From: Myxococcales bacterium
GTDB taxonomy: Bacteria > Myxococcota > Polyangia > Polyangiales > Polyangiaceae
NCBI GenBank assembly: GCA_020430865.1
Contig: JAGQIY010000272.1
Coordinates: forward strand, 1 to 24,783
Length of the DNA stretch: 24,783 nucleotides
Direction of reading: 5' to 3'
The position numbers and the translations under genes are program-made. The notes beneath the pieces are model-generated. The model saw only the letters and a program-made list of their open reading frames with translations. It had not been told where the DNA came from and made no database searches. Of this stretch, positions 22,697-24,783 are shown piece by piece (the first letter of the stretch is position 1; each line of letters begins with the position of its first letter).

Positions 22697-24781
22697 CTAC
22701 CGAGCGCGCGAGCTGCCGTCAAACCCGGCCTGCGACGCTGGGGGTGTGGACCCTGGTTTGGCCGTCTCGGTGGGCGCGCGGGGGAACTCGCGCCGCGCCC
22801 CGCCCAGCGCGAAGCCGGTGTATTCCAGCCGACCCTGGATCAGGTCGAGCTCGAGACTGCCCTGGTCGTCGATGCGCCAGAGCTCCGCGCCGCTCTCGCG
22901 GATGCGCTGCAGTACCTCGAGGTGGGGATGACCGAAGCCGTTGCGCACTCCGCAGGACACACTGACGAGTCGCGGTCGCACCTTTCTCATGAGCTCGTCG
23001 CTGCTGGACGTGCGGCTGCCGTGATGTCCCGCCTTCAGCCAGTCGGCTCGCAGCTCTGCCGGGTGTTGCTCCAGGAGCTGCGCCTCCTGCGCAGCCTCGG
23101 CGTCGCCGGTGAACAGGAAGCGACGCCCGGCGACAGACAGCCGCAAGACGATCGAGTTGTCATTGGCGCCCAGCTCGGTGGAGCCGGGACAGGGACCGAG
23201 CACCTCCAGCGTGTAGCCGTTCTTCGCTTCGCCGCCGGCTGGATGCGCTCGACACAGCTCCGGCGCATGGCGAACCCTGGGTCCGCTCTCGAGCAGGCGC
23301 TCGTAGGCCTTGCCGCCGGGATACGAGCTATCCCAGATCTCGCCGACCTCGGCTGCCTGGAGCACGCTGAACAGGCCACCATAGTGATCGGGGTGAGGGT
23401 GCGTGATGAGCACCACGTCGATGCGCCGCACCCGTCGCGCGCGCAGCACCGGGAGGATCACACGGCGCCCCGGGTCGAACCCGGAGTCGAGCTGGGCGGA
23501 GCCCCCACCGTCGATCAGCATCAAGCGTCCATCCGGCAGATCGACCAGGGCGCTGTCGCCTTGACCCACGTCGAGCTGGGCTACGCGGAGCTCACCCACG
23601 GGCCGCGCGCTGCGGCGAGCGTGCACTTCTGCGGCGACGCTCCCCAGAATCAGGGCAGCGACCCACAGCCAGGTCGCGCGCCAGCGCTTGCGCCAGGCCT
23701 CGAGCAGCGCACCGACGCCGCAGCACCCGAGCACCCACAGATGGAGCGCTGTGGGCGGCGGGACTGCGAACGCCATGCTGCGCGCGGCAGCGCTCCAGTG
23801 AGCGACCTGACGCACCACCAGCAACGCGCCTCCGGCGGCCTTCGCCATTCCCTGCTCGAGCATCGGCACCGGTGCCGCGAGGATATGGGCAAGGCAGAGC
23901 GGGAGCGCGACCACCTCACCCAGGGGCGCCGCCACGACGTTGGCCAGGATGCCCGCCAACGTCAGGTCGGGGCTCAGCACGGCGAGCAACGGGGCGCAGG
24001 GCAGCATCGACCCCACCGTCGCCAGGATCGAGGCGCTCAGGTAGCCGACGACCTTGCTGCGCTTGGTGATGCTCCAGGTCTCCGCCCAGGCCAGGGCGGG
24101 GGAGCCGATGCAAACCAGACCCACGGTGGCGGCCGCGGACAGGAGGAAGGAGACATCGTAGCACACCAGCGGATCGAACAGCGCACCAGCGAGCATTGAC
24201 CACCCGAGGCTTCGTGCAGGACCCGCGCGGCGCCCCAGCGCCCGTGCGGCGAACACGGCACACAGCATGAACGCCGCCCGCCACGCCGAACCGCTGCCTC
24301 CGGCGTAGTCCGCGTAGGCCAGCGCCAACGGGCAGCCGACCCATGCAGCGATCCGAGCGCTATGATACCGGGAGGAAATGAAAGTGAGACGTGTCAGGAG
24401 CGCTTGAAGCGCAGTGATCACGCTCACCACCGCAAACACCAGGTGGGTGCCGCTCACAGCCAGGAGATGAGACAGCCCGCTCTTGCGGAAGGCGCTGTCA
24501 TCCTCTGCGTCCAGATCGTTCTCCCCCAGGACCAGCGCGCGCGCCATGGGCGCGGCCAGCGGATCGAAGGTCTGGATGATGCGGCGTCGCGCTCGCGCCC
24601 GCAGGCGATCGATCCCGTGGGCGACGCCCGTTCCAGCGCGCTCGACGGAGAGCGACAGCACGGACCCGCTCAGGCTGACGCCTCCGCGCGCGGCTCCAGG
24701 GCGAGGATCTGGCAGCTCGAGGTTGCGCAAGATCTGAACGGGAGAGAGCTGGCTCACGACGCGCACCTGGTCACCTCGCCC
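22697..24781 (-). CDS. comEC: ComEC/Rec2 DNA-uptake channel protein (5' truncated by window)
   Basis: ComEC is the inner-membrane channel that brings single-stranded DNA into naturally competent cells. 694 residues are visible and the frame is open to the right window edge (GRGDQVRV before the GTG at 24766, as in the family's N-terminal OB-like domain), so the true start lies outside. Next come the competence domain with several hydrophobic helices and SGLSHLLAVSGTHL, and a C-terminal metallo-beta-lactamase-like domain with LDVGQGDSALVDL, LITHPHPDHYGGL (about visible residue 460), FTGDAE and KAGHHGSRTSSS. The metal-ligand motif is complete. The stop is 9 bp from hpt. Competence itself is not shown by this gene alone. 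Confidence 0.94.
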   Translation of the reverse strand, partial: GRGDQVRVVSQLSPVQILRNLELPDPRPGAARGGVSLSGSVLSLSVERAGTGVAHGIDRLRARARRRIIQTFDPLAAPMARALVLGENDLDAEDDSAFRKSGLSHLLAVSGTHLVFAVVSVITALQALLTRLTFISSRYHSARIAAWVGCPLALAYADYAGGSGSAWRAAFMLCAVFAARALGRRAGPARSLGWSMLAGALFDPLVCYDVSFLLSAAATVGLVCIGSPALAWAETWSITKRSKVVGYLSASILATVGSMLPCAPLLAVLSPDLTLAGILANVVAAPLGEVVALPLCLAHILAAPVPMLEQGMAKAAGGALLVVRQVAHWSAAARSMAFAVPPPTALHLWVLGCCGVGALLEAWRKRWRATWLWVAALILGSVAAEVHARRSARPVGELRVAQLDVGQGDSALVDLPDGRLMLIDGGGSAQLDSGFDPGRRVILPVLRARRVRRIDVVLITHPHPDHYGGLFSVLQAAEVGEIWDSSYPGGKAYERLLESGPRVRHAPELCRAHPAGGEAKNGYTLEVLGPCPGSTELGANDNSIVLRLSVAGRRFLFTGDAEAAQEAQLLEQHPAELRADWLKAGHHGSRTSSSDELMRKVRPRLVSVSCGVRNGFGHPHLEVLQRIRESGAELWRIDDQGSLELDLIQGRLEYTGFALGGARREFPRAPTETAKPGSTPPASQAGFDGSSRAR

Positions 24782-24783
24782 CA

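Noticed and set aside
22688..24199. 503-codon + strand open frame opposite comEC
   Set aside because: It lies fully antisense to a conserved comEC and its product is Gln/Arg/His-rich with no domain character.

Overview
The window is high-GC, mostly coding bacterial DNA with strong G/C preference at third codon positions. MglA and MglB, the polarity GTPase and its activator that control gliding in myxobacteria, are close to full-length matches to the Myxococcus xanthus proteins. Together with a soluble-receptor chemosensory cluster and very large TPR/DUF3857 exported proteins, this points to a myxobacterium. A member of the Polyangiales is a guess from overall gene style, not a proof.

Left part (2-4908, + strand): the end of a chemosensory (Che) operon. 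It encodes a soluble PAS/poly-HAMP methyl-accepting protein (5' end cut by the window), CheR, CheB, a small protein made of four 24-residue repeats resembling MshEN cyclic-di-GMP-binding motifs, and a CheD in which the catalytic cysteine is replaced by glycine. CheA, CheW and CheY are not in the window and may lie upstream. This is the most unusual region: receptor methylation enzymes are encoded next to a possible nucleotide-sensing adaptor and a probably inactive receptor deamidase.

Middle-left (4909-7427): a terminator-like hairpin, a possible 38-residue very basic protein on the - strand, then mglB-mglA on the - strand (mglB first). A 777-bp divergent intergenic region holds inverted repeats and a cluster of GCTTGC/GCAAGC words.

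Middle (7428-14923, + strand): two giant, translationally coupled paralogues, each with a beta-rich N-terminal part, TPRs, DUF3857 and a transglutaminase-like domain. The first is an exported protein with an intact Cys-His-Asp triad. The second is a predicted lipoprotein that has lost the Cys and His. A double hairpin and a 3 x 12-bp repeat follow.

Right-middle (15059-21036): an exported TPR protein (- strand), then a + strand run of sctQ-like (type III secretion C-ring, with a well-formed internal start for a short SctQ-C product), a lipoprotein, a GT4 glycosyltransferase, the PLP-binding protein YggS and the replication-repair ATPase RarA. Spacings are tight, so co-transcription is likely at least from sctQ to the glycosyltransferase.

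Right end (21151-24781, - strand): comEC (cut by the window edge), hpt and a sugar-nucleotide epimerase, closely spaced and probably one operon. No tRNA, rRNA, CRISPR array, insertion sequence or prophage was seen.
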